Shown here one piece after another: positions 20,402 to 31,348 of a DNA stretch of 64,000 nucleotides. Positions within the stretch are counted from its first letter, which is position 1, and each line of letters opens with the position of its first letter. The stretch comes from Nageia nagi. Taxonomy: Eukaryota; Pinophyta. The notes under the pieces are model-generated. The model did not search any database and was not told where the DNA came from. It worked only from the letters and a program-made list of their open reading frames with translations. A program made the translations under genes and the position numbers. The stretch lies in the NCBI GenBank assembly GCA_050084985.1, contig JBITNC010000001.1, forward strand, positions 85,746,001 through 85,810,000. The letters are read 5' to 3'.

Positions 20402-23347
20402 ATGGTTGAAACATTCATACCCAAGCATATACTTGATGATTCCAACTTCGGCATATGGGAACCTCGTATGAAAGCTAAAAAAGGCAAGGGAAATGCAAAT
20501 GTGAAAAATTTCAATCATAAAAAGAAGAACAAGCATGCTGCTACTATTACCTACTACTCAATGACTCAAACTATTTTAAATGATTGGATTGTTGATTCAG
20601 GATGCACTAATCACATGTGTTATGAAAAGGATAAGTTTGAAAACTTTCATAAGTACAAGAAGGATGCAGTTATGATAGGTGATAATACAGTCCTTGATGT
20701 TCAAGGAATAGGGAGTGTGAAGATTCATGGAAAGGTTCTTGATAATGTCTTTTATATGCTTAAACTAAGGATGAATCTTATCTCCATAATTTAGATTACA
20801 AGGAAAGGATACTCATTTGAGTTTACCTCACACTCCTGGTGTGTTAAGAAAGGACTTGCCACCTTGATGAAAGGATCAGTAAAGGATGACCTTCAAGTTC
20901 CTTCAAAGATATGTCTTGCTGCAAATTTTTGTTCAAAGGGTAATCTTTGGCATCAACGATTAGGGCACCTTAACCACAAGAGTATTCAAGATATGAAAAA
21001 TCAAGAACCTGTGGAAGGTTTACCTAATATTTCACCCATAATTGGTCTCTATGAAAAGTGCATTCTAAAAAAGATGAATAGGCAAAAGTTTGAAAAAGAT
21101 AAGGCAACTAGGGCTACTCATCCTCTTCAGCTTGTGCATTCATATTTGATGGGTCCATTTTAGACTACATCTTTAGGGGGAGCTTCTTATGTTCTGACCT
21201 TCATTGATGACTTCAGCAAGATGACATTTGGTTATCTACTTGAGCACAAGGATCAAACTTTTGATAGGTTTAAAGACTTCAAGGCTCTTGTTGAAAATCT
21301 AACTGATTTTAAAATCAAGATGCTGAGATCTGATAATGGGGGTGAGTATAATAGTAATGAGTTTAATGACTATTGTGTTAAACATGGGATCAAGCAGCAA
21401 TTCATAATCCCTTAAACAAAATGGAGTTGTTGAAAGGAAGAATCGAACCATTATGGAAATGGTAAGGTGCATGTTGGGTAACCTTCCTAATTTCTTATGG
21501 GGTGAAGCTATTCACACTGCTATTCACACCCTAAATAGGTGTCCTACTAAAGTAGTTAAAGGTAAAACTCTATATGAAGCATGGATAGGAAAGAAACCTA
21601 ACATCTCACACTTTAGGGTCTTCAGTTGTGATGCATTTGCCTTCATTACCTTAGAGAAAAGAAAGAATTTGGATAAAAGATCAGAAAAATGCATCTTTGT
21701 GGGGTATGATAATTAGCATAAAGGTTACAGGCTCTACTCCTCATCCCATAAAATAGTCTTTATTTCTAGGGATGTCAAGTTCAATGAACTTCTTGAGGAT
21801 ACAACTTCTCATACTGAGGTGTCTGATTCAGATGATTCTTTGCCTGCACCTAATTGGTTGGATGATAATGTAGGGAAGTCACCATAAGAGCAAAATTCTC
21901 CAACTCAGAGAATTACAAGGAGTATGACCTTGAATAAATCTTTATTTGCCAAAATTGATAATACGAATGAGCCATCAACCTTCAAAGAAGCTTCCAAGCA
22001 AGAGTGTTGTATGGAAGCTATGAAAGTTGAGTATGAGGTGCTCATGAAAAATGAAACTTGGGATTTGGTTCCTTATCCCAATGAGAAAAATGTGATTGGA
22101 AATAAATGGATATACAAGGTCAAGTACAATTCTGATGGAGAAATTAAAAAATACAAAGCAAGGTTAGTGGCCAAAGGATTTGCTCAAAAATATGGTATTG
22201 ATTATGAGGAAACCTTTGCTCCTATGGCCAAGATGCCTACTATTAGGATAATCCTTGCTCTTTCTATAGCTCAAGGATGGAAAGTTTTTCAACTTGATGT
22301 CAAGAGTGCATTTCTCATTGGTGACTTGGATGTAGAAATCTACATGAATCAACTAGAAGGATTTATTCTAGAAGGTAAAGAGTCTTTTGTGTGCAAGCTA
22401 AAGAAGTCTTTGTATGGACTTAAGCAAGCACCTAGAGCATGGTACAAGAAAATTTCAAGATTCTTTATAGATATTGGTTTTTTCAAATGCTTCTCTGACT
22501 TAGATCTCTATGTACTTAATCAAGGAAAAGACGTGGTCTTAATTCTCCTTTATGTGGATGATCTTCTCATAACTGGCAATAATATTAAAATCATCCAAGA
22601 GTGCATATCCAAACTGAAGGCAACATTTGAAATGACTGATCTAGGTCTATTGCATTACTATCTTGGTATGCAAGTATACCAACACAAAGATTGTACTTAT
22701 CTTAGTCAATCTAAGTATATATTAGACATCTTGCAAAAGTTTGGAATGGAGGAGTGTAGATATGTTGCAATACCTATTTCTCTTGGAATCGTTATATCTT
22801 TGAGCTTAGATTCTCAGTTGGCTAATGCTATAGTTTATAGGAAATTGATCGGTAGTCTTCTATATCTAACTATCTCTTGACCTGATATTGCCTTTGCAAT
22901 GAATCTAATGGCACGATTCATGCAAAAACCATATGTTGAGCACCTCAATGTTGTTAAGCAAATCTTGAGGTATGTGGTAGGGACAAAGGATCTTGCTCTT
23001 AAGTATTCTAAAGTGCCCTTAATTGTTCTCTTTGGGTTCTCAGATTCTAATTATGGGGGAGATAGAGATGATAGAAAATCAACCTCTGCATATGTGTTCA
23101 GCATTAGTTCAGGTGCTATCTCTTGGGCTTCCAAGAAGCAACCTACTATGACTCTTTCTACCACCGAAGTTGAATATCAAGCCATGTCTGTTGCTACCCA
23201 GGAAGCTATTTGGATAAGGTATCTTCTAAATGAAATTAGGTATGAGCAAAATGGCCCATCTCTTATTTCTTCAGACAATCAATCGGCTATCTCTTTGGCT
23301 AAGAATCTTGTGTTCCATCAGAGAACCAAACATGTGGAAATCACTTA
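20402..23347 (+). pseudogene. pol: gag-pol of element B, capsid deleted
   Basis: The start is the ATG at 20402, matching element A gag. After about 20 residues (ending WEPRMKA) the frame jumps directly to the basic Lys/Asn stretch before protease, so capsid and zinc knuckle (about 250 codons in A) are missing without loss of frame. Protease (DWIVDSGCTNHM), integrase zinc region (LWHQRLGHLNH), core (LRSDNGGEYNSNEF, NGVVERKNRT), RT ([33 protein letters not shown]) and RNase H (STTEVEYQAMS) follow. Stops at 20792, 21161, 21714, 21885 and 22878 all fit C-to-T changes in Gln or Arg codons. One small deletion near 21413 shifts frame before NGVVERKN. The final RNase H residues are cut off at the LTR junction. 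Confidence 0.85.
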
Positions 23348-23714
23348 AAGGATATTTAGATACTTTAAGGGATTAATTGAATTCTTTATTATGTAAACCT
23401 AACCTTACCCTTGGGTTAAAGGGAGGTTAGGGAGGTGCTCTCATGCTATAAATAGAGGGCCTCTCCTCTTGTAATTGCACTTAGTTTTTGGAGTAAGATT
23501 ACTCTACTAGTTTGTGTAGGAGAGAAAGGAATTGTTGTAAGAGGGTGCATAGTTTGAGAATTGAGATCTAGTTGTGGATGTACTACCAAGGAGGGAGGAA
23601 CCACATTATATTTGTGTTATCCTGTATGAATGGTGTTATTAGCTTGTAGATGTTGAATGATTGAGTTTTCTATAGTCTTGGACCTTGAGGATTAGTGTAG
23701 ATCTAATTACTTCA
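23341..23714 (+). repeat. Partial 3' LTR of element B
   Basis: The RNase H frame (KHVEIT) runs straight into LTR sequence at AAAGGATATTTAGA, equal to position 58 of the 5' LTR. The bases AATCACT occur at both parents of the junction, so the deletion probably used this short homology. It ends ACTTCA before the target duplication TTGCA. The TATA box is kept near 23448. Confidence 0.8.
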
Positions 23715-23719
23715 TTGCA

Positions 23720-25369
23720 TCCATTAGAAAAAAAGGTACAAGATGATAATATACCTAAGCAAAAATTTGATGGTTATTGCACCTAGCATCAAAGAAAAGT
23801 TATGCTACAAATTTTTCCAAAGCATTTAAGGAAGTAATTTTGGATCTTATTTTCCAAGGGAGATACAACATTGATTAGGAAGATTTAGATCTAAAGTAAC
23901 AATGAATATAGTTTCAATTGAAAAAGAAGTTTGTGTAGGATTACAGAGGGGGCATATAAAGAATATTTCAAATCCAGTTATTACTAAATAAGTAAGTGTC
24001 CCACCTAATCCAAAAACTTATAGCATGATTGAACAATTGAAAACTACTCCTACCAATATTAGTTTGTGTGATCTCATATCTACATATGAAACACATAAGG
24101 ATATATTATATGCTTTGATTAAAAAAGAAAATAGTCCTAACCAATATGTCTACTACCATATTTTCTAGAAAAATTTAGATCTATTTAGGAATGTGATGCC
24201 ATTTCATTTTATATATCTAAAAAGATTAATAAAGACATCCTTTGTGAATGTTTATCCTTGTATATCACACCTATGATAGAGGGATGGGAAATAAAAAAAA
24301 TATTACTAATATCAAATTGAGGTATATATGGTAATTGGTGATCCAAAACCATATTCCTTATGTATGCAATAGACTTAGAAGAATTCATAATGACTTCTCC
24401 TAGATATGAGATTGTACCTTTGGAAATAGGAGCACTAGTGTTAAAAGTAGAAAACCAATCTTAGATTGCAGAAATAGGTATGGGAATGTACAAAATTTAG
24501 AACCTTGATTTATTCATATTACTTTAAGATTTGAGATAATAAAAAATTCTTAGTGTTGAAGGACATCAATGGTTACTATATTACCTAAATGTAATCAATG
24601 ATGTGAAAATAGTGAGGATTAAGGGGTCTCTTTCATCATAGTAATAGTATCTCCATTTCTAAAGACATCAATAAAGGATCAAGCAACAAATGTAACAAAT
24701 AAAAATTTTACATCTCTTTTTGTTCACAAGTATATGATATAAAAATTTCAAATATAAAGGAGTGGGTTTAGGTAAATCAAAACATGGTATGTCTTCTTTT
24801 CCTACTACTTTAGGAGCTCACAAAAACTAAGAATGGATTGGGTAGTAATTAGAATACAAAAGAAATAATAGGACCTATAAAATTTATAAAATAATACAAT
24901 TTGATTAAACTTTCTAATGATATTGATGAAGATTTATGGCTTCATGATACTATACCACTTGAGTTTAATTTTTTTAGTACTGATAATGATATTTTAGAAT
25001 ACTTGGTGGTACATTTAAAATTGCTTAAATCCAATGAAAAGTAGAAAATAAGTTACATTCTTAATGACTATACATATTTTGGACAAGAAGTGAATTTTAA
25101 TAAAGTATTTTAGGTTGAACAAGGAGACAATGATACAGGTGATATTAAAGGATTAGAAAAGTTTCTTTAATTATTATAGAAAAAGGATAAATCAAATTCC
25201 TAGATAAAGAGACAGCATATATCAATATTGGGATAAGTGATGAGCAAAGGCTGGTCAAAGTTAGAACAACCCTGCTAACACCTTAGCAAGAAAGGTGTAA
25301 AAACATTTTATTGAAAATAAAAATAATTCTTCTTGGTCTTATGTTGATATACCTATTTTAGATCCATCT
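23720..25369 (+). pseudogene. Element F gag C-terminus, protease and linker remnants
   Basis: The first 120 bases continue the gag piece at 18831 (HPLEKKVQDDNIPKQ, then DGYCT and HQRK). Beyond that, a short readable stretch near 23990-24110 (PPNPKTYSMIEQLKTTP, then a polar run) fits the pre-protease region of plant gypsy gag-pol. The protease core itself could not be identified with confidence. Around 24960-25020 the acidic linker (STDNDILEYLVVH) resembles the linker in G. Many stops and frame changes are present. Confidence 0.5.
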
Positions 25370-26604
25370 ATTGTTATGCATAATTTAAAACTAAAGGAAG
25401 GACCCAAACCAATTAAACAAAAACAAAGAAAGATGCATCCTTGTAAGGCATTGTTAGTCAAGAAAGAAATAGAAAAATATTTGAATTTTGAATTCATTAA
25501 AGCAATTGATTTTAGAATGAATGGCTAACATTGTTCTTGTTACAAAACCTACTAGAAAGATAAGAGTTTGTATTGATTTTCATAATATCAATAATGTTTG
25601 TCCAAAAGATGATTTGTCATTACCTAATGTTGATATGATTATGAATAGTATTGTTGGTCATGATACTTTATCTTTTATGGATAAATTTTTAGAATATAAT
25701 CAAATATTAATCAATCTAATTGATCAACATAAGACTACTTTTACTACACCTTAGGGATTTTGTTTTGGAAAGTTATGCCTTTTGGATTGAAAAATTAGGT
25801 GCTACCTACCAAAACGCTATGGTGTTTATGTTCCATGAGCACATTCATAAATTAGTGGAAGTATATGTTGATGACATCTTGGTCAAATCACAATAAGGCC
25901 AAGATCATTTGGAGCTCCTTGAAGAGGTATTTTGAATTATAAAAAGGTACAATATTAGACTAAAACCACAAAGTGTGTTTTTGGTGTTATTTCAAGAAAA
26001 TTACTTAGATTCATCATCTTAAAAAGGGCTATTGAGGTGGATCCTAAGAAGCTAAAAGCCATATTAAGTATGCCAACTTCAAAGAAACTCAAGAAACTAA
26101 AGAGTCTTCAAGGAAAAATAAATTTAGTAAGAATATTCATTTCCTAATTTGGAGATAAATGTAGGCCATTTACTCATTTGTTGAAAAAGAATATCAAATT
26201 TGTATAGGATGAAAAATGTCAAAAAGCATTTGAAGATATAAAATAATACTTACTAAATCCTCCTATTTTAGTGCCTATATATTTAAAAAAAAAAGCATAT
26301 ATTTTACATATCAACCACATTATATGCCTAGGGGAAATGTTATGTCAGAAGGATGATGAAAATAAAAAAATAGCAATATACTATCTTAGAAAAACACTCA
26401 TTGATTATGAAACAAGATACACACCCATGGGAAAGTTCTACTTTGGTATTATTTTTACTAAGAAAAATTGAGGCATTATATTTTATATTACACTACATAT
26501 GTTGTTAGCCCAGTTAACCCATTGAAATATATTGTAGCAAAGTAGCACTCATAAGGAAGGGTAGCTAAGTGGTTGATGTTGTTGCAATAATTTGATATCA
26601 ATAT
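25370..26604 (+). pseudogene. pol: Element F reverse transcriptase and RNase H (5' part)
   Basis: RT motifs are readable in order: the open stretch 25521-25754 (MANIVLVTKPTRKIRVCIDF, then PLPNVDMIMNSI-like and LSFMDKFLEYNQ), then ATYQNAMVFMFHEHIHKLVEVYVDDILVKS with catalytic YVDD near 25862. RNase H follows at 26271-26480 (IAIYYLRKTLIDYETRYTPM). The frame is cut at NIV (26600) by insertion of D and continues at 47032 (VKKKYVKG, AIVDLI). Compared with G the same connection reads KFVKQKLVQG, ADFVAKF, which confirms the join. Confidence 0.8.
26600..26604. repeat. Target-site duplication of D, left (right copy 47027-47031)
   Basis: AATAT occurs on both sides of element D, directly outside TGTTGA on the left and TCAACA on the right. 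Removing D and one copy rejoins the element F frame. Confidence 0.9.
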
Positions 26605-28662
26605 TGTTGAACTACATGTTACACTAAAAGGGGGGTGAATCAATGTATTTAACTATAAAAATTCAAGATAAAACTAAATAGAGCAAACACACAAGAGAAT
26701 ATCACACAACATAAGATATAACAAGGTTCATTAATGTGGCTACATCCCTAAATAAGACTACTTAGACTCTAATCCAAATCTAGCCATTGTAAAGCACTAA
26801 CATTACACATAATTTACTAGCATCAACTAGAAGGAGAACCAACCCCTAAGTTCTATAGCACCAACTCCTCTTGCCAAGCACCTAATTGATATATTTAATA
26901 AGATAAGATGAAGGATTAATAACTACTCAAGACCTAGAATGGTCTATCTCAAAACACTTCTACACATAACCACAATTTGAATCTATCTCTTCAATATTTC
27001 CTTTTCATTCCAAAAATCACCACACTCTTTTGTAGCTTCAACCCTTTTATTCATACTCATTCACTCTTCACACCAATCAGTTGAAAAACTTCAAAATGGA
27101 TAAATAAATTATTTCTAAAACCATTAGAAGGACTATTATTATTCAAATCAAGAAAATGTTTCACATTCTGATTCAAAATTGATATGATTCCTCACACAAA
27201 TGTAGAACTCTCAATACTTGTAGAACTATAAAGAAATCATTCATTATAGACACATCCATTACTCACATATACTTCACACACTACTCAAAATCATACATCA
27301 CTACCAATACATAAACCTAAAAAACTCTAAATATTGTAGAATTGGTTCATGATAATACATCAATTGCACTCAAAATGCATGTTCCAAGTTCATACAACAT
27401 GAAATGGTATTATGATTTCTACATAGATCTTTAATCATCTCTAAAAGCCTGTATTTATATTTTATATCACTAAGACTCTCCAAACTCAATTGGGAGTGTA
27501 ATATATTTTAACAATAAATAAAATCATATGCTCAAAAATCATAATAATCATTTTGTCAAATATTTCACTACCAAAATTGGGCTCAACACTTAGCCAAAAT
27601 TTATGTCTTGTCATTTCATAAAACACTTACAAGGCATCCTTGTTCATTAACTTCTAGACCTCGAATTGAGATGAACCAAAAACCAAAGTTGTGAAATTTT
27701 TCATGCTGATTGTAACTTTACAACCAAAAATCAAATATCTCAAATCAAACTCATGGAATTCTTCTTTTTTTTACTATCCCAAAAATTACACCAAACTACA
27801 AAAATTTACTAAGTGGCATTTTGTAAACTGTACCATTTTTGCCTTGATTTCCTTCTTGATCTAAAATTTGGACCACATATACTACATATACCCAACTATA
27901 CTCTATCATAGCACTTCTTGTAAAGTGGCCTCTAACAAAGATTTCACTAGTATTTTATCAAACAATTCATATGCTTATTTTTGTGCAAATTATAGATTCT
28001 CATACTTTAAGACCTCAAATTGGAATGATTCAAAAGAAAAGTTGCTCATGTCATCAAGTTATACATGTAAAAAATTTGAAATTCTAAACTTGAATACTTT
28101 AAGAGCCCAAAACAACCATCCAACTATTTTCATGATAGCCAAAATTTATTCTCAAAATTGTAAAAAGTTACAAAGTGGCATTCTATAGCTAGCACCATTT
28201 CTTACTTGGTCATCATATTGCTATAAAAATTGTACATCTTCTTGGTATATATTACTATATATGGTTTAAATTTCATCCTCTAAATCAACACCATTTTATC
28301 ACAATTTGACTTGCACAAAGCCAATTTCATCCAAATTTCTTACTATTTAAAAATCTATAAGTGTGCCCAAAAAAGAACCAACATGAAATTTGACCATTCC
28401 AATGATGCACATAAGTTTTTTATCAATATAACAACTTATCCAAGCCATATTTTGTTATCTACCACCTTCCATTAGCATTTTGGTCCTATTGACAACTTTT
28501 GGTACCTTATGATAATTTTTGGTCCCTTTATCATTTTTGCATCTGAAAACTTTACAAATCTTATTTATGTCATTTCTTTAACAAATGCAACCATATGAAC
28601 CATATGCACACTGATCTCATCATGTTGACAACAATGACAACATTGCTGCACCATACTTAATA
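26605..28662 (-). repeat. 3' LTR of element D (left copy, 2058 bp)
   Basis: On the + strand it starts TGTTGAACTACATGTTACAC and ends CATACTTAATA, matching 44894-47026 over its whole length with about 15% differences and several small indels. A minus-strand purine tract (28663-28676) adjoins its right side, which marks it as the 3' LTR of a reverse-strand element. No gene is encoded; open stretches such as 27868-28188 occur in only one copy and are chance. Confidence 0.9.
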
Positions 28663-29119
28663 ATCTTCCCCTTTTGAATTGTTGGCAACACATATGCAAA
28701 AACCTATTACTCTTCTCCCCTTTGATAATAAATACAAAGGGATGCCTTGGACTCCTCCTGAGTCCATATACACAATACTCAAGTGTAAATTAGTATATAA
28801 TAAAACATAATTATACAAGACCAAGAAGATAAGAAAGTACAAAATTGCTCCCCTGAGATTTGCACCCAAAAGCTAGTCAATGCTTAGGCAATGTCACCAC
28901 TCCTAAATTATTTCACAAGTACTCAAAAACTTCCTTGGGAAATGGTTTAGTAAATATATCTACTACTTGCTCTAATGTGTGAGCAAATTCTAACTTTACC
29001 TCTCCTTCTACAACCTTTTTCTTCAAGAAATAGTATCAAATATTAATGTGTTTCATTCTTAAATTCATGATTGAATTATTAGAAATATTGATTACACTTG
29101 TATTATCACATATAACTAA
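28663..29119 (-). pseudogene. pol: Element D: C-terminal RNase H, 3' end and purine tract
   Basis: On the minus strand, from 29119 leftward, the RNase H end reads CDNTSVINISNN (third acidic residue), then the FLKKKVVEGEV and LEQVVDIFTKP stretch that closes copia pol proteins. It continues the piece that ends at 34865; element C lies between them. A short non-coding tail follows, then the purine tract CAAAAGGGGAAGAT (minus, 28663-28676), then the 3' LTR. Confidence 0.8.
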
Positions 29120-29124
29120 AATGG
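29120..29124. repeat. Target-site duplication of C, left (right copy 34865-34869)
   Basis: AATGG flanks element C on both sides. Deleting C and one copy restores the element D RNase H frame exactly (NKPI joined to LVICDNTS on the minus strand), which fixes the element ends. Confidence 0.9.
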
Positions 29125-29851
29125 TGTTGGAGTTTCAGACCTTGGAGGTGAGAATTTTAAAGCACTTAAACCAGCTAGCAGGTCCCAACCAACCATCCAG
29201 TCAATTAGCCAGCCCATTAGCTAAGCCAACTGATCTACTGAACATCGACTGCACTCTGTGCATGAACTGTCAAACTAGAATGATGTTTTTTAGGCTATTT
29301 TGAGTTGTGTTTGTTTTTTTACTTCATTTTGAGGTTTGTTATAGTTGAAGGAATATGTTTAAATGTTGAAGAACAATCCATACTTATTTTTACATGGATT
29401 GAAGGAGTTGGAGTAGTTTTCTAGTTACTTTTTATAATTTTCTACAACAGCAATTATTGTACTGTAGCTTCATTCTGAAGCTATAAAGCCTTGTAATTTT
29501 GTGAGTAATATAATATGTACAAGTTCACAAAGTCAGCATGTGAGTAGATGCCCAATTAGTCCAAGTTGTATGGAGAGTAGATGCCCTTCCATTGCAATGT
29601 GATGTTGTCCCCTGAGTGCTCCAAGATCTTTGGAAGTGCCTAAAGTGTGGCACCATGGGCTAAACCTAGTAACAGGATCGAGGCTACCAATGCCAAGAAT
29701 GGATCTCCAGGCTTATTGGTGAAACCCATTTGTGAAACATATGGTGGGTATTGAATAGAAAGGTTTAGTGATCAATATATTAGAGAAATGGGCAGTCCCA
29801 TAGATAATTGATAGAGGTCAACATTGCTATGCTGCATGCAAGTTCACATTA
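29125..29851 (+). repeat. 5' LTR of element C
   Basis: It starts TGTTGGAGTTTC and ends GTTCACATTA. A TATA-like box (CTATAAAG) lies at 29481. The right copy at 34139-34864 matches along the full length. The primer site starts at the next base. Confidence 0.85.
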
Positions 29852-29863
29852 TGGTATCAAAGC
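29852..29863 (+). promoter_or_regulatory. Primer binding site of element C (tRNA-iMet type)
   Basis: TGGTATCAAAGC matches the usual plant TGGTATCAGAGC site at 11 of 12 positions and lies directly after the LTR with no spacer. Confidence 0.85.
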
Positions 29864-29968
29864 ATATTTAGTCCATTTGGGTTAGAGTGGGAAAGTGAAA
29901 GTTTGGAGAGACTTAGCAAGCACCTTCAAATTTCATTTTTTGCAATTTTTGCATTTAAGCATTATAGA

Positions 29969-31348
29969 ATGGCTTCAAATAACAACAACCCCTCATGGCC
30001 AATTTCTGAGCTCAATGGTGAAGAATATGAGTATTGGTCTATCAAAATGAAGACATTACTCATTGGCAAAGGTTTTTGGGAGATTGTAGAAGATGGCTAT
30101 GATGAGCCAACTGATTGGTCTACTTTGTAAGGGGATGAGAGGACTACAAGGAGAGAAGCTCAAAACAAGAACTATTGTGCCCTGTATCATCTTCAAATGG
30201 TAATAGATAAGAGCATATTTCCAAGGATAGCTTCATGTACAATAGCCAAATATGCATGGAAGGCTTTGAAGGATGGATACCAAGGAAGCAATCAAGTCAA
30301 GCAAGTGAGAATTCAAACTCTCAAGAGGGATTTTGAAAATCTCAAGATGAAGGATGAAGAGAAAGTTGTTGATTATTGTGTTAGAGTTCAAATTTGTGTC
30401 AACAAAATGAAGACACTTGGTGAAGAAATTGAGAATGAAGTGGTTGTAAAGAAAGTTTTGAGATCTCTTCTTCCAAAGTGGAATCCGGTTGCAATCATCA
30501 TTGAAGAGAGCAAAGATCTTGCTACTCTCTATTATGATCAGCTTGTTGGTTCACTTATGTCCCATGAAGAAAGACTACAAGATTCATCATCTTCAAGCTT
30601 TGGAGGTGGTGATGACAAGGCTTTTGCACTCAAAGAAGGGGAAGCCAATGTGAGTAGTCAAGGTAGAGGCTAAGGGAAAGGCCAAGGTAGAGGAAGAGGA
30701 AGAGGAAGGAAAGGAAGAGGCCAAGGTAGAGGTCAAGGAAGAGGCCAAGGAGGCCAACCACATCAGCAACAACAATCTAATGCAAGTGACAAATCCAATA
30801 AGCAATGCTACTATTGCAATAAATTTGGGCACTATGAGAAGGAATGTAGATTGAAGGCTTCTCAAGAAGGGAGAAGTGCAAACTATGGAGAAGAGGATGC
30901 AAATCTATTTTTGATATATGGGAAGGCTAATCTAAACATGAGTGAGACATGGCTACTTGATTCAGGAGCATCCAAGCATATGATGGGCAAAGGAGAGCTA
31001 TTTTCTCACATTGATGACTCCTTCAAGACAAAGATAAGAATTGGTGATAATAGCACATTACAAGTTGAAGGCATGGATACCATGGAGGTTCCAACCAAGG
31101 AAGGAATGAAAAAGGTAAATCATGTTTACTTTATTCCCAAACTTCAACATAACTTGTTAAGTATTGGACAAATCATGGAAAATAATTACAAGCTTATTTT
31201 TGATGATGGAAAATGTGTAATTTATGATAAGAATAGGGGTAATAAGGTTGTTACAATTGTTCCGATGAGTGAGAACAAATTATTTCCTCTAAAATTTGGA
31301 AGCCAAGGGGTTGCACTTGCTAATGTGTCTATTAAAAACAAAAGTTGA
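29969..31348 (+). pseudogene. gag: gag and protease of element C
   Basis: The start is the ATG at 29969, in the frame of the whole polyprotein. The N-terminus (NGEEYEYWSIKMKTLLIGKG) is the usual copia gag opening, followed by the capsid helices (30197-30600). A Gly/Arg/Gln-rich linker (30650-30760) precedes the zinc knuckle CYYCNKFGHYEKEC (about 30808-30849) and the protease core WLLDSGASKHMMG (about 30951). Premature stops at 30128, 30671 and 31346 fit C-to-T changes (two CAA-type, one CGA-type codon). No frameshift is present. gag would form the particle and protease would cut the polyprotein. Confidence 0.85.

Larger units (their letters stand above)
19087..23714 (+). mobile_element. Element B: internally deleted Ty1/copia inserted in F
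   Basis: B has a 5' LTR, a long leader, a fused gag-pol frame and a partial 3' LTR. Two deletions shape it: most of gag is missing in frame, and the end of RNase H through the first ~57 bases of the 3' LTR is gone. The aligned LTR parts differ at about 14 of 350 positions (4%). It is a relative of element A but younger. Lacking capsid, it could only have moved with help from other copies if the gag deletion predates insertion. Confidence 0.8.

Noticed and set aside
27868-28188. 106-codon open frame in the left D LTR
   Set aside because: The right LTR copy does not keep it open over the same length, so it is not a conserved gene.
30593-30865. 90-codon minus-strand open frame rich in Ser and Leu
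   Set aside because: Antisense shadow of the Gly/Arg/Gln-rich linker of element C gag.
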